From: Psychrosphaera sp. F3M07
GTDB taxonomy: Bacteria; Pseudomonadota; Gammaproteobacteria; Enterobacterales; Alteromonadaceae
Assembly: GCF_018860345.1 (NCBI RefSeq)
Contig: NZ_JAHKPJ010000020.1
Coordinates: 168,550-232,549, forward strand
Reading direction: 5' to 3'
DNA: 64,000 bases
A program made the position numbers and the translations under genes. The notes beneath the pieces were generated by a model that had not been told where the DNA came from, made no database searches, and saw only the letters and a program-made list of their open reading frames with translations. Shown here piece after piece: positions 34,972 to 43,472 of this stretch; position 1 is the first letter of the stretch, and the number at the start of each line of letters is the position of its first letter.

Positions 34972-35067
34972 TATAACGCCGCATTAAGCGGAAAATTATA
35001 GTTGGCTAAAATGTTTGAGGAACGAAAAACAGCCAACTGTAAATTTTCCGTTTAAATGCCTTGTTAT
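34972..35067 (-). repeat. attC site 1
   Basis: TATAACGCCGC at the junction, GCGGAAAATTATAGTTGGC facing GCCAACTGTAAATTTTCCG, ending GCCTTGTTATA. The longest, best-conserved pairing of the five arms, and the site of the first cassette next to attI. Confidence 0.92.
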
Positions 35068-35783
35068 ATTTTCTGATACGCCAATTTCTTTTTTGCATAA
35101 ATGACACATGCGGAGTTGTAAATTTCGTGAAGTTTAGACTCAATTTCTTCAAGATATTCACCTAACTCACCTTGGCTGTCAGTCATAAATAACTCAGTTA
35201 TTTCATTTAATTGTGATTCAGGAATAAGTGTTTTTTTGCCTTCTTGCTTTGAGGCAAATTCAACTTGATGGACCATGCTCAGCATATCTAAGTTTTCTTC
35301 GCTATATCTGTCATGATGAATAATAGTATTCCGAATATTACGATACTCAGAGCAAGCTTTATTGAGACTTTTTAGTTTTTTATCTAAACCGTACTTTTTA
35401 ACATTATCATTAGTCACTAGAGTTGAATGATTAATACATTCATTACTTATTCCAAGTTCTAGAAGCCTATTTACAAAAATTAATGTTCTATCATAAATTG
35501 ATTGAATTCTAATAATAGTATTTTCAATGAACAGCTCGATAAAGTCACTTATTGATTGGCTATCGGTATCGAACTTTGTAATATTCTCATAGCTTAATAA
35601 TGATATTGATAATTTAGCTTTATCAACGGAAGAAGTAAGTGAACAATATGCTTTTGCACAAGAAATAAGGTAATAGTCCAAGTCGCTAACTGTATCTACA
35701 GATAATTTTGAATCAATGACTTCGATCCCTTTTCTAAGAGGACTATCTTCGTCTAATAATATTAAATGATGAATTAAATGCAC
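35064..35783 (-). CDS. HEPN-like hypothetical cassette protein
   Basis: Protein of 239 residues, all helical by eye. A Cthe_2314-type HEPN-like segment is suggested by YRNIRNTIIHHDRY near residue 157: an R-x4-H (R, then NTII, then H) pattern as in HEPN ribonucleases. Region 90-110 (IRIQSIYDRTLIFVNRLLEL) fits the preceding helix. First cassette next to attI, so likely the latest acquired and best expressed. A role in RNA targeting or defence is a hypothesis. Confidence 0.65.
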   Translation of the reverse strand: MHLIHHLILLDEDSPLRKGIEVIDSKLSVDTVSDLDYYLISCAKAYCSLTSSVDKAKLSISLLSYENITKFDTDSQSISDFIELFIENTIIRIQSIYDRTLIFVNRLLELGISNECINHSTLVTNDNVKKYGLDKKLKSLNKACSEYRNIRNTIIHHDRYSEENLDMLSMVHQVEFASKQEGKKTLIPESQLNEITELFMTDSQGELGEYLEEIESKLHEIYNSACVIYAKKKLAYQKI

Positions 35784-36107
35784 GGACTTCCTTGAAAATA
35801 TAACACTTATTATCGAGCATTTCGTATATGTAATTGCTCAATTCTTTTTTAATTAATGTCATTATCAGATGTTACTATTTGATTTTACTATCTATTTTTA
35901 ATAAATATTTATCATAAATAACTAAATAATCAAAAACAAAACGAGCCTGACTTTAACGCGACTTTTTCACTTCCTATTAAAAGCTAAATGAATAACGTTT
36001 TCCATAATTTAATTAACAACTTAGGTATTGTCATAAAAACAAAGCGAGAACTTAGAAGTTATTTAATAGGAAGTTAAAGTGGATTTTTTTTATAACCCAT
36101 ATTATAC
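35784..36107. other. attI and integrase promoter region
   Basis: The 357 bp between the first cassette and intI. The attI crossover is probably at the GTTATAT on the minus strand (35801-35804). Inside it: a 13-bp inverted repeat ACTTCCTATTAAA (35969-35981) and TTTAATAGGAAGT (36062-36074), and a 14-bp direct repeat with one mismatch at 35932-35945 and 36035-36048. No gene. The cassette promoter should lie here and read leftwards. Confidence 0.6.
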
Positions 36108-36123
36108 CTGTATATAAATACAG
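36108..36123 (+). promoter_or_regulatory. LexA box upstream of intI
   Basis: CTGTATATAAATACAG is a perfect CTGT-N8-ACAG LexA (SOS) box, 17 bp before the intI start codon. Integrase promoters of chromosomal integrons are often LexA-repressed. Confidence 0.85.
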
Positions 36124-36140
36124 CTATTGGAGTTTATATT

Positions 36141-37100
36141 ATGTCACGTTCACCATTCATAGAATCCATCAGACTTGTTTTACGAACAAAACATTACAGT
36201 TTAAAAACTGAAAAAGCATATCTCCATTGGATTAAACGGTTCATATTATTTAATGATAAACGCCACCCTAAGGATTTGGGTAATTATGAAGTTGAGCAAT
36301 TTTTAACACATTTAGCTATTCAGATTAAAGTCTCCCCAACAACTCAAAACCAAGCCTTATGTGCCATTATTTTTATGTATCGACATGTGCTTGAGTCAGA
36401 TTTAACTAACATGTCTTTTCAATTTGCTAAAACACCTTCTCGTGTCCCTGAAGTATTAAGTCATAAAGATGCAATTGGAGTTATAGATAAGCTAAATGGA
36501 GTACATAAAACTATTGCCATTCTTATGTATGGTGCTGGCTTCCGTATCTCTGAGGTGTTAAATTTGCGATTGAAAGATTTTGATTTTGAACGCAGCACTA
36601 TCTTCATTTTTCGTTCAAGGGGCCAAAAAGACCGAGTGACCTTGTTTCCTGAATTAGCAAAGGAGGCAATTTCGCAACAAATTAAAAATGTTGAACGAAT
36701 TCATCAAAAAGATATTGATGAAGGTTATGGCCTGACATCGATACCCCCTTCTTTACTTCGAAAATATGGTAATGCAGCAACAAATTTGTCTTGGCAATAC
36801 ATGTTTCCTTCAAGTACTCGTTGTATCCATCCTTATGACGGATATGTTTGCCGACATCATCTACATCAAACTTCTTTTCGTAAAGCGTTAAAAAAGGCAG
36901 TTCATCAGTCCGACCTTTTAAAACGAGTAACTTCACACACTTTACGCCATAGCTTTGCAACTAGACTCCTTGAAACAGGTCATGACATCAGGGTCGTACA
37001 GGAGCTATTAGGGCATGATGATGTGAAAACCACTCAAATTTATACCCATGTTTTAGGTAAACATAAATCAGGTGCCATTAGTCCGATGGATGTGAGATGA
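36141..37100 (+). CDS. intI: integron integrase (tyrosine recombinase)
   Basis: Tyrosine recombinase of 319 residues. Catalytic residues visible: first Arg in GAGFRISE (about 136), HTLRHSF (about 266-272), H in LGHDD and Tyr in QIYTHV (about 302). The integron-specific insertion between the two catalytic boxes is present (SIPPSLLRKYGN, WQYMFPSS, RHHLHQTSFRKALKKAV), which separates IntI from phage integrases. It catalyses attI x attC exchange. Preceded by a LexA box, so SOS-inducible. Divergent from the cassettes; its 3' end overlaps the next gene by 23 bp tail to tail. Confidence 0.96.
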   Translation: MSRSPFIESIRLVLRTKHYSLKTEKAYLHWIKRFILFNDKRHPKDLGNYEVEQFLTHLAIQIKVSPTTQNQALCAIIFMYRHVLESDLTNMSFQFAKTPSRVPEVLSHKDAIGVIDKLNGVHKTIAILMYGAGFRISEVLNLRLKDFDFERSTIFIFRSRGQKDRVTLFPELAKEAISQQIKNVERIHQKDIDEGYGLTSIPPSLLRKYGNAATNLSWQYMFPSSTRCIHPYDGYVCRHHLHQTSFRKALKKAVHQSDLLKRVTSHTLRHSFATRLLETGHDIRVVQELLGHDDVKTTQIYTHVLGKHKSGAISPMDVR

Positions 37101-37566
37101 GATCATAAAGATAACCAGGTATTAAACACGGTAAACCGACGACGACCACTAAGATTAAAAAGCTGATTTTATCTAAACGGTCTTCTGAAATAGTAGGGCT
37201 AAAAATGGAGTCTCTAATTGTATCAACCCAAGCAATTAAGTGATGTTCTGTAAAAAATAAATACAACACAATCAATAATACGGGTGTGAGTATTGAAACA
37301 TGAATAACTTTTGCTTTTGTACTCATTGTGTTTAAAGACAGGGTTTGTTTTGTATGTTCGCTCACGTCTTTTGACACGAGCTCGGTTATTGAACATTCGT
37401 AAACCGACGCCAATGACTTTGCTGACTCTTGTGATGCTATGCCTGTTTTTTCAATGCGTTGAATTGTCCTTAAGCTTAAACCAGATACTTCGGCAAGTTG
37501 GGTTTGACTCCACGCTCGGCTGTCTCTTTGATCTTTTAATGTTCTTTTGTTTAGTTCCATTTCCAT
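37078..37566 (-). CDS. XRE-family regulator with membrane helices
   Basis: Protein of 162 residues: helix-turn-helix (about 8-60; RAWSQTQLAEVSGLSLRTIQRIEK) followed by two hydrophobic segments (about 90-108 and 132-150, SFLILVVVVGLPCLIPGYLY). This layout suggests a membrane-anchored regulator. GAGG is nine bases before the ATG. It converges on intI with a 23-bp overlap of coding ends. Confidence 0.75.
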   Translation of the reverse strand: MEMELNKRTLKDQRDSRAWSQTQLAEVSGLSLRTIQRIEKTGIASQESAKSLASVYECSITELVSKDVSEHTKQTLSLNTMSTKAKVIHVSILTPVLLIVLYLFFTEHHLIAWVDTIRDSIFSPTISEDRLDKISFLILVVVVGLPCLIPGYLYDLISHPSD

Positions 37567-37958
37567 AATTCAAAACCTCATAATTAGTGTGTAACCAATA
37601 TGAAGATGTTTTGCCTTTTTATATACGACGTCGTTAAGCCAATCCCCTGTAATGAGTATGCCATAAATGTGACAAGATTGATGATTAAAGGTGAACAGGG
37701 ATTTTGAGGACTGATAAATTGGACTTAAACTATGGTTACTCTTAGCGAGTAATCCACTAATAAATCAAAGTGACCCTTGGTTTTATTGGGTTGTGTATGC
37801 CGATAAACATTGCATATGTGTCTTGTGGTTTAAACTTAAGTTATAGTCTATACATAATGCACTGTTCATTAACTATTGTAATAGATCAGAGTCTCAGGCT
37901 AACCTTAACCTTGATACACCTCTATCAAAAAATACAATCACTTTTCAAAGGTTTGGCA
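37567..37958. other. intergenic region, no clear feature
   Basis: Reads between the XRE-type gene and the next binding-protein gene. It contains a 10-bp palindrome ACGACGTCGT (37625-37634) and an open frame extending the binding protein upstream to 37770, judged noncoding because the signal peptide begins at 37959. I see no RNA gene or other coding pattern. Confidence 0.4.
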
Positions 37959-38699
37959 ATGAGAGTTCTTGTTTTTTTATTATCTTATTTATTACTAAGT
38001 TTTAATAACTTCGTGGCGGCTAAATCTTTAAAAGTTTATACCATAGAACAACCTCCTATCTCATATACCGAAGATGGTGAATTCAAAGGCATTGCCGTTG
38101 ATATCGTGAAAGAAGTCTTTAAACGAATGAATCAACCAATTGAGCTTTACATCTATCCTTTAGCAAGAGCATTAAAAGAGTTAAGAGAGCAAGATGGCGA
38201 TGCCATTTTTGCTTTAGTTAATAACCCAAAACGTGAAAAGTATTTACTGTATTCTGATGAGATATTAATTACCCAAACAGGTACGTTATTCACTAGAAGG
38301 GAGGACAATATTTCGTTTAATGGCGACTTTTCTGTATTAACTCAGTATCGGTTTGGCACTCTCAGAGGGGCTTCCTATGGAGCAAAATGGGATCGCGCTG
38401 TAGAAGATAAAACAATTAAATTTATCACGCCAATTTCTAACTATGAACAAAGTATTAAAATGTTATTAAAAAATAGAGTCGACATTATCGTTGGTTCTCA
38501 TTTAACTATTGTTCACCTTTTGAAAGACATAGACTTACAAAATAAAATCATTGAATTGCCCCTTCCCTTTATTAGGGCGCCTACTTATTTGGCTTTTTCA
38601 AAAAACGATCTTGCATTAAAAAAGCAATTTGATATCACGTTAAAAAAACTTAAAACGGACGGCAGCTATCAAAAATTGATTTCTAAATATATTCTTTAA
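37959..38699 (+). CDS. family-3 extracellular solute-binding protein
   Basis: Exported protein of 246 residues. Signal peptide MRVLVFLLSYLLLSFNNFVAA, then a bacterial extracellular solute-binding family 3 fold: KVYTIEQPPISYTEDGEFKGIAVDIVKEVF near the N-terminus, RFGTLRGASYG in the second lobe and KTDGSYQKLISKYIL at the end. ATG 37959 is chosen for its AAAGG ribosome site and because the longer frame has no signal. No permease is nearby, so it may act as a sensor; ligand probably an amino acid. Confidence 0.8.
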   Translation: MRVLVFLLSYLLLSFNNFVAAKSLKVYTIEQPPISYTEDGEFKGIAVDIVKEVFKRMNQPIELYIYPLARALKELREQDGDAIFALVNNPKREKYLLYSDEILITQTGTLFTRREDNISFNGDFSVLTQYRFGTLRGASYGAKWDRAVEDKTIKFITPISNYEQSIKMLLKNRVDIIVGSHLTIVHLLKDIDLQNKIIELPLPFIRAPTYLAFSKNDLALKKQFDITLKKLKTDGSYQKLISKYIL

Positions 38700-38757
38700 T
38701 TTGTGATTTTCAATATCCCTCAACAACAAGTTAATTGTTGTTGAGGTCATCCTGTTA

Positions 38758-39918
38758 TCAACTACTGGTTGCGGTCGTTGTGCATAAATGTGGATAGGTC
38801 TTATCCCTATTCTGAAATGTCAGGATAGACTTATTTTTAATAATACCGGCATCTATATTTATCGACTTGCCTATTGTCTCATTGGCATACCAAGCATCAC
38901 GTCCTGCTAATACTATTGGTAAATAAACAATAAGCGCCGCTGAAATGGAACGGGTTGCACTTTCCCATAGGTAACTTGGCGTATGGTCTACCGCGTAATA
39001 ATCCACTGTATTATATTTAAACATAGGCTGTTTAAAAGTGGTGGGGTTAGCAAAAAAGAACCCCATATTTTCGTCACAGCTAACATCAATGATCAAACTG
39101 TTCGGTTTAAGGCATGCCTGCTCTGACTCAACCACAAAATGGGTTGGTTTTTGGGTATTTTGAAAAGTACCATTGACGATAATGTCGGCCTCACTGATCA
39201 ATTCAGTTAACGGTCTTGTTGTACCATCATGTTCCGACACCATCATCCGAGCTTCACCATGGTTTCCCGATCGGATCCTCACGTAATTACAGTCTAAAAC
39301 TTCTTCTCGGACTTCATCTTCTACTCGCTGAATGCAGATGGTTATGTCCCTAAACCCATGCGCTTTTAACGCATAAATAGCACCTCGACTGACCGCGCCA
39401 AAACCAAATATTATGGTTTTACGCTGATTACCATAATGACCATCTATGCCTTTGAGTTGCAAAGAATGTATGACCGCACAATACCCTGCCATCTCATTGT
39501 TTTTATAGAATGTATGTCTGCCAACTTGGCCGTTAGGTGCCCATATAAACATATCCTCAAACGCAAGTAAGGTTTGTTTGCGATCGATAGCGGCTTGGGT
39601 AATTTCCGCTTGTTGCACACAATGTACATAACCCCAAAGCGTGCCCCCTTCGCGTAACTCTTGTAAATCCGCTAATACCGGTTTTGCGATGATAACCGTG
39701 CCTACATCGGCTAATAACTCATGACGAGTTGCAATGCCTCCGCTTAACGCCGCTATTTCTGCATCGCTAATACCAAAAGGTTCACCATAGCCTTGTTCAA
39801 ATATCAGTTGTTTTCTTAATGTTTCTGGAATTCGTGATAAATGCTCTGGATGAATTGGAAATCGTCGTTCATCCACTTTTTTTGACGTCCCAATGACGCC
39901 TATTTTTGGTATATACAT
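38758..39918 (-). CDS. alanine dehydrogenase/CEOS-like NAD-dependent enzyme
   Basis: Protein of 386 residues of the alanine dehydrogenase/pyridine nucleotide transhydrogenase superfamily: N-terminal GVIGTSKKVDERRFPIHPEHL and the Rossmann motif IIFGFGAVSRGAIYAL. Other family features: IIDVSCDEN, GFRDITICIQRVED. Alternatives are N5-(carboxyethyl)ornithine synthase or alanine dehydrogenase; catalytic specificity cannot be told by eye. AAGGA lies upstream of the ATG. Confidence 0.72.
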   Translation of the reverse strand: MYIPKIGVIGTSKKVDERRFPIHPEHLSRIPETLRKQLIFEQGYGEPFGISDAEIAALSGGIATRHELLADVGTVIIAKPVLADLQELREGGTLWGYVHCVQQAEITQAAIDRKQTLLAFEDMFIWAPNGQVGRHTFYKNNEMAGYCAVIHSLQLKGIDGHYGNQRKTIIFGFGAVSRGAIYALKAHGFRDITICIQRVEDEVREEVLDCNYVRIRSGNHGEARMMVSEHDGTTRPLTELISEADIIVNGTFQNTQKPTHFVVESEQACLKPNSLIIDVSCDENMGFFFANPTTFKQPMFKYNTVDYYAVDHTPSYLWESATRSISAALIVYLPIVLAGRDAWYANETIGKSINIDAGIIKNKSILTFQNRDKTYPHLCTTTATSS

Positions 39919-40280
39919 GTGCCGTTTCCTTGTATGAATTTGTAAGGTGAGACGACATTGGCAAGATGCTTATCTTAACAATGGTCTTTTTTATACTGCT
40001 GGAAATGAAAGCGAACGTATGTACCGTTAAACGACGCTTGAATTGGTGACTGAAAGGTCAGCCTAACGCTCCGCGTGTTTTAACATGTGCGGGCGATTTA
40101 TCAGGAAGGACATGAATGCCTTAAAGAAATATCTTAAAAACTATATTCAACGACGTTTAATAATAAATTGTGTCACAAATGTTGTGACTTTCTGAAGGGT
40201 TCTCAGGTGCGAATTTAGCCATGAGGAGTATAACTCAATAATGGCTTGGTTATTGAGATAACAGCGATTAAAGCAAAATC
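39919..40280. other. intergenic region with one palindrome
   Basis: No gene seen. GTCACAA-ATG-TTGTGAC (40172-40188) is a perfect 7-bp inverted repeat, possibly an operator for the dehydrogenase gene reading left. Otherwise nothing recognised. Confidence 0.4.
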
Positions 40281-40308
40281 TGTCAGGTTTGTAATAACAA
40301 ACCTGACA
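40281..40308 (-). terminator. terminator hairpin of the nrt-porin unit
   Basis: Perfect 12-bp stem TGTCAGGTTTGT/ACAAACCTGACA (40281-40292 with 40297-40308) around AATA, 13 bp downstream of the porin stop on the minus strand. The T tract after it is weak. Confidence 0.7.
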
Positions 40309-40321
40309 AAACCAATATTAA

Positions 40322-41485
40322 TTAAAAATTATATCCCGTCCAAATCCATAACTTGTCGGTGTCAACTTTACCAGCTCCTTGATCACCCGCACTATACATA
40401 GCGTATTTAACGCCTACCGGAAAATCCGACACTTTTGTTGTATAAATAACATTAAGCTCTGTCCCTAGATCATCCACTGTAGCTGACGCTTCATCCGCGG
40501 CATAACTATGGAAGGTTGCTGACCATTTACCACCACCAGCTTTACCTGCAACCGTCGCATACATATCATTTAAACCAACCCCCGGCGTACCAAGGAATTG
40601 ATCTGACCAACCATTAAATTTGTGCAAGGTTGCCAAAGGTGTGGCAAAACCAACTTGGCCGTTATCTGACCCTAGTGATTCATAACCAGCTGTTAGTTTA
40701 AGGCCATTAAATGTGGTTCCAACTTCACCCAACATGTAACTGGTATCAAACTCTGCACCACCCGTTTCTGAGGTTTGTGTGGCAAACTCTACGGTATAGC
40801 TGAGCTTGTCCTTCGCCCCAACTAAACGTGCGCCCCAAGTGTTTAACGCATTGTCCGTTCCATTGTCGATTTCTAACAAATAGCCGTAACCAGTAACTGT
40901 GCCAAAGTCGGTTTTTAACGAGGCATTTAATAAATGATCATTTGAATCTATGTCTTTATCATCGGCAAATATACGATTACGTTTGTTGATATAGCTATAA
41001 CTTAACTTTACCTTTTCAGAAGCCGCATAACTTGCACTTAGCGCATCAAAGGTTTGTTTATCATTCCGAAAACCAACATGACCAATAAAGCGGTGGTTAT
41101 CCATAGTAATAACCTGACGACCTAATTTTAGGTTTATCTTATCTTGACTGTAACCAATGTAGGCTTGATCTAATTCCGTTGAATCAGGGTCAGCAATCAC
41201 AGAATAACCAACACCATCACCGATGGCATTATTGTAATCACTAATTAAAGCGAGTGAATTTTCTAATTCAACAAAGCCATAAAAACCATTATGAGCATTG
41301 GTTTTAAAATTTGCTTTAGTACGCAAGGTAAATGCGGTGGCGTCATCCAGTGCATTATCTTGGCTTACCGTTTCAAAACGTAAACGTAAGTCCACATTGG
41401 CTTTACCTAGGCTAGTTTCAATTGTGGCATAAGAAGCTGTAGTGACCAGTAATGGTATCAGTGTCGCCAGTTGTTTTTTGTTCAT
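40322..41485 (-). CDS. outer-membrane porin of the nitrate uptake unit
   Basis: Protein of 387 residues with a signal peptide (LATLIPLLVTTASYA) and amphipathic beta strands to a C-terminal Phe (WIWTGYNF), typical of beta-barrel porins. The sequence belongs to the trimeric Gram-negative/alginate-export-like porin group (VDLRLRFETVSQDNALDDATAFTLRTKA). It lies 59 bp after nrtC on the same strand, so it may be an outer-membrane channel for nitrate. Whether it transports nitrate is inferred from location. Confidence 0.82.
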   Translation of the reverse strand: MNKKQLATLIPLLVTTASYATIETSLGKANVDLRLRFETVSQDNALDDATAFTLRTKANFKTNAHNGFYGFVELENSLALISDYNNAIGDGVGYSVIADPDSTELDQAYIGYSQDKINLKLGRQVITMDNHRFIGHVGFRNDKQTFDALSASYAASEKVKLSYSYINKRNRIFADDKDIDSNDHLLNASLKTDFGTVTGYGYLLEIDNGTDNALNTWGARLVGAKDKLSYTVEFATQTSETGGAEFDTSYMLGEVGTTFNGLKLTAGYESLGSDNGQVGFATPLATLHKFNGWSDQFLGTPGVGLNDMYATVAGKAGGGKWSATFHSYAADEASATVDDLGTELNVIYTTKVSDFPVGVKYAMYSAGDQGAGKVDTDKLWIWTGYNF

Positions 41486-41544
41486 AATTATTCCCGAATT
41501 AATTATTTAGATTATTATTTTTGTTGTTTGAAATATATTCGTCG

Positions 41545-42396
41545 TTAAGCCACGTTTGTTGCTGAGCTACTCGTTTCTGTTTTTGTCTTTGAAATGCTTT
41601 CCACTTTGCGTTGTTTTTCATAAAGGAAAGTTAACACTTCCGAACGGTATTGGTTATAAATTGGATCTTTAGCTAACTCTAATCGGCTACGTGGTCTTTC
41701 TAAATTAATATCCAATATCTCGCCAATCGTCGCCGCCGGACCATTGGTCATCATAACTATACGGTCAGATAACAAAACGGCTTCGTCGACATCATGGGTG
41801 ATCATGATGACGGTATTATTTAACTCATCTTGAATTTCCATTAACGAGTCCTGCATATGCGCACGTGTTAGCGCATCTAATGCGCCAAAAGGTTCATCCA
41901 TCAACAGTACCTCTGGCTGCATAGCTAATGCTCTTGCTATACCAACACGCTGTTTCATACCGCCAGATATTTCATCTGGGCGTTTGTGCATGGCATGATC
42001 CATATGAACCAATTTTAAGTTGTATTCAATCCATTCTTGCATTTCTTTCGGTGATTTGGTTTTGGCAAACACCTGTTTTACCGCCAGCTCCACATTTTGA
42101 TAGGCCGTTAACCAAGGCAATAAAGAATGATTTTGAAATACCACCGCACGTTCTGGCCCGGGTTGATTAACTTCTTTTCCGTTTAAAATAACCCCGCCAC
42201 TGGTTGCCTGATATAAACCAGCAACCACATTAAGGACTGTAGATTTTCCACAGCCTGAGTGGCCTATTAACGAAATGAATTCACCTTTATTGATCTTCAA
42301 ATCCACTTCTTTTAACGCGGTAAAGTCACCTTTAGGTGTTGGAAACACCATGTCTATTTTACTAATATCTAACAGTAAGTTTTTTGTAAGACTCAT
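41545..42396 (-). CDS. nrtC: nitrate ABC transporter ATP-binding protein
   Basis: ATPase of 283 residues with Walker A GHSGCGKST, ABC signature ISGGMKQRVGIARAL, Walker B VLLMDEPFGALD, and the switch His in MITHDVDEA. The standard NrtC/NrtD-like nitrate, sulfonate and taurine family. AAGGAG is six to seven bases upstream of the ATG. It lacks the NrtA-like C-terminal domain of cyanobacterial NrtC. Between nrtB and the porin. Confidence 0.92.
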   Translation of the reverse strand: MSLTKNLLLDISKIDMVFPTPKGDFTALKEVDLKINKGEFISLIGHSGCGKSTVLNVVAGLYQATSGGVILNGKEVNQPGPERAVVFQNHSLLPWLTAYQNVELAVKQVFAKTKSPKEMQEWIEYNLKLVHMDHAMHKRPDEISGGMKQRVGIARALAMQPEVLLMDEPFGALDALTRAHMQDSLMEIQDELNNTVIMITHDVDEAVLLSDRIVMMTNGPAATIGEILDINLERPRSRLELAKDPIYNQYRSEVLTFLYEKQRKVESISKTKTETSSSATNVA

Positions 42397-42410
42397 TTTG
42401 TGCTCCTTAA

Positions 42411-43409
42411 TTAACGTACTTCTGTTGTTTTATCCCAAGACAAAACACGCTGGAGTTGCAACATAGTTCGGTCTAATAAAAAGCCGATTAATCCAATCAC
42501 GATAACGGCCGTCATAATCCGACTTAACGAGTCAGAGCTGCCATTTTGGAATTCATCCCAAACAAATTTTCCTAACCCCGGATTTTGCGCCAGCATTTCG
42601 GCCGCAATTAAAACCATCCACGCAATTCCAAGTGATAAACGCATTCCGGTGAAAATGGCTGGAATAGACGCAGGTAATACAATTTTTTGAATATGGGTTA
42701 ATGCAGGTAGTCTTAACACTTTACTCACGTTTACCCAGTCGCTGTTTAACGACGCAACTCCCACAGACGTGTTAATTACCATTGGCCAAATGCAACACAA
42801 GGTCACTGTGATCATGGAAACAATGAATGACTTTGCAAACATAGGATCCGTTGAGGTGTATACCGCACTCACCACCATAGTAACCAAAGGCAACCATGCT
42901 AAAGGGGAGACAGGTTTAAATATTTGAATTATTGGGTTTACTGCTGTGTTTAATGACTTGCTCAACCCTATGGCAATACCAAGTGGAATCGCAATAACCG
43001 CGGCAACCAGAAATCCACTTAACACAGTAATTAAACTGGTGAATATCTGATCGACAAAAGTTTCCCTTCCTGTGTAGGTTCGGGTTTTAGCTTGATAATT
43101 GGGATCTTTAGCTAATCTAGCCTGATTTCTATTATCTTGACGCTCATAAAAAGCGCTTTCTTTTGCTCTACTTTCAACATGTTCATTATACAAATTGCCC
43201 ACTTGGGTCATGACTTGCACAGGCCCAGGAAATTTACCTAATGAGGTATCTATATTATTCGCGCCCACCGTCCAAAACAGTAAAAAGACCAAGATTCCAA
43301 TGGTAGGTAAAGTCACGGTTTTAAAGAAGTGAATAACAAAAGGCGGTAACTGCGCTTTTATTACAGATTCATTTTTTCGAGTTATAAGTTGTGCAATCAA
43401 ACTAGACAT
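42411..43409 (-). CDS. nrtB: nitrate ABC transporter permease
   Basis: Protein of 332 residues with six membrane helices and the BPD_transp_1 EAA-like loop (GMRLSLGIAWMVLIAAEMLAQNPGLGKF). A long periplasmic loop with charged residues (about 70-110) follows the first helix, typical of NrtB. Spacing 14 bp to nrtC. Product: nitrate/nitrite permease. Confidence 0.93.
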   Translation of the reverse strand: MSSLIAQLITRKNESVIKAQLPPFVIHFFKTVTLPTIGILVFLLFWTVGANNIDTSLGKFPGPVQVMTQVGNLYNEHVESRAKESAFYERQDNRNQARLAKDPNYQAKTRTYTGRETFVDQIFTSLITVLSGFLVAAVIAIPLGIAIGLSKSLNTAVNPIIQIFKPVSPLAWLPLVTMVVSAVYTSTDPMFAKSFIVSMITVTLCCIWPMVINTSVGVASLNSDWVNVSKVLRLPALTHIQKIVLPASIPAIFTGMRLSLGIAWMVLIAAEMLAQNPGLGKFVWDEFQNGSSDSLSRIMTAVIVIGLIGFLLDRTMLQLQRVLSWDKTTEVR

Positions 43410-43472
43410 AATGAACTCTCTATTTGTTAAAAATGAGGGAGCAAATCAAACCGATTCACTCCCATATTTAAG

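Larger units (their letters stand above)
31915..37100. mobile_element. sedentary chromosomal integron (intI, attI, five cassettes)
   Basis: Integrase gene on the plus strand (36141-37100) and, divergently, five cassettes on the minus strand ending in attC sites at 34972-35067, 34409-34506, 33687-33785, 32563-32661 and 31915-32014. Cassette sizes from the attI edge are about 827, 562, 723, 1124 and 645 bp. Each attC is about 97-100 bp with conserved outer arms (TTATAACGCC-type and cassette-end GTTATA) and an internal CAGTTGG/CCAACTG pair. Cassette genes end inside the attC, as usual. Small arrays of this kind are typical of marine gammaproteobacteria. Confidence 0.93.

Noticed and set aside
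31915-35067. attC repeats as a CRISPR array
   Set aside because: The repeats are about 97-100 bp, spaced by whole genes, with paired arms, not short direct repeats with 30-40 bp spacers; no cas gene.
37770-37958. Upstream in-frame extension of the solute-binding protein gene
   Set aside because: The extra 63 residues have no signal or domain; a good ribosome site and a signal peptide start at 37959.
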